Positions 63,966-64,000 of a stretch of 64,000 nucleotides of DNA are shown in pieces. A program made the position numbers and the translations under genes. This stretch comes from Streptomyces venezuelae. GTDB taxonomy: Bacteria; Actinomycetota; Actinomycetes; Streptomycetales; Streptomycetaceae. The notes beneath the pieces are model-generated. The model did not search any database. It had not been told where the DNA came from and saw only the letters and a list, made by a program, of their open reading frames with translations. The stretch spans positions 7,774,001 to 7,838,000 of the forward strand of contig NZ_CP029193.1 of assembly GCF_008642355.1 (NCBI RefSeq), read 5' to 3'. Position 1 is the stretch's first letter, and the number at the start of each line of letters is the position of its first letter.

Positions 63966-64000
63966 ATGTCTGCCATCACCTCATCCGACCTGCACATAGT
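63966..64000 (+). CDS. unidentified gene, 5' end only
   Basis: ATG 63966 with GGAG just upstream begins the frame MSAITSSDLHI, which runs off the right edge. Too little is visible to name it. Its divergent position to the TetR gene suggests that it is the regulated target. Confidence 0.5.
   Translation, partial: MSAITSSDLHI

Overview
The window looks like a Streptomyces chromosome or a close relative. GC is very high, with G or C in almost every third codon position, so long antisense shadow frames are common. Many genes start with GTG and one with TTG. Several families are typical of streptomycetes: an NsdA-type regulator, DUF397, ANTAR, SpoIIE-type phosphatases with STAS proteins and a SigB-like sigma factor, a ROK repressor and an ABC-F protein. 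I see no rRNA, tRNA, insertion sequence or CRISPR array.

Layout. 1-4957: a minus-strand set of response regulator, histidine kinase, ABC ATPase and FtsX-type permease; the permease runs off the left edge. 5211-8965: a flavin oxidoreductase, a DUF4239 membrane protein and a proline-rich surface protein. 9113-14476: an unusual lipid-type island with a lipase-like hydrolase, a degenerate cytochrome P450, a PlsC acyltransferase, an acyl carrier protein and a ketosynthase, whose divergent promoter holds a large palindrome and three direct repeats. 14495-25091: VOC proteins, nitronate monooxygenase with a CoA ligase, a secreted penicillin-acylase-family enzyme, a second CoA ligase, a small winged-helix regulator, a STAS-ANTAR fusion and phenylacetate-CoA ligase. 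25261-31193: a hydrolase, then a complete partner-switching stress module (RsbQ-like hydrolase, PAS-PP2C phosphatase, STAS, CsbD, a second STAS, anti-sigma kinase, SigB-like sigma factor). 31269-37233: a FadD19/EchA19/DUF35/Ltp4/Ltp3-like cassette resembling the mycobacterial sterol side-chain genes. 37345-44481: DUF397, universal stress protein, GlxA-type regulator, HD protein, an unrecognised protein and a second two-component system. 44551-48921: a truncated LCP gene, a RodA/FtsW protein, a Nudix hydrolase and a secreted amidase. 49166-50964: an ABC-F gene with a probable attenuation leader peptide. 51044-57689: small enzymes, an orphan immunity-like protein, a ROK regulator, a decayed carbohydrate-binding-domain remnant and a phosphotransferase. 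57924-64000: an NsdA-like regulator, a second PAS-SpoIIE phosphatase, a P450, a TetR regulator and the start of one more gene.

Functional themes. CoA-ester chemistry recurs: four AMP-forming CoA ligases, a crotonase, two thiolase-fold proteins and a nitronate monooxygenase. A 15-bp motif, CTGACACNNNRTCAG, occurs twice before the nitronate monooxygenase/ligase operon and once between the FadD19-like and crotonase genes, which suggests one repressor controls both. Stress signalling is the second theme: RsbQ/RsbP-type sensing should release the sigma factor, and tandem GGGTAA elements before the sigma gene suggest autoregulation.

The best candidates for undescribed biology are the ACP/ketosynthase/acyltransferase island with its degenerate P450, the shared 15-bp operator, and the ABC-F leader peptide with a hairpin that pairs with the ABC-F ribosome binding site.
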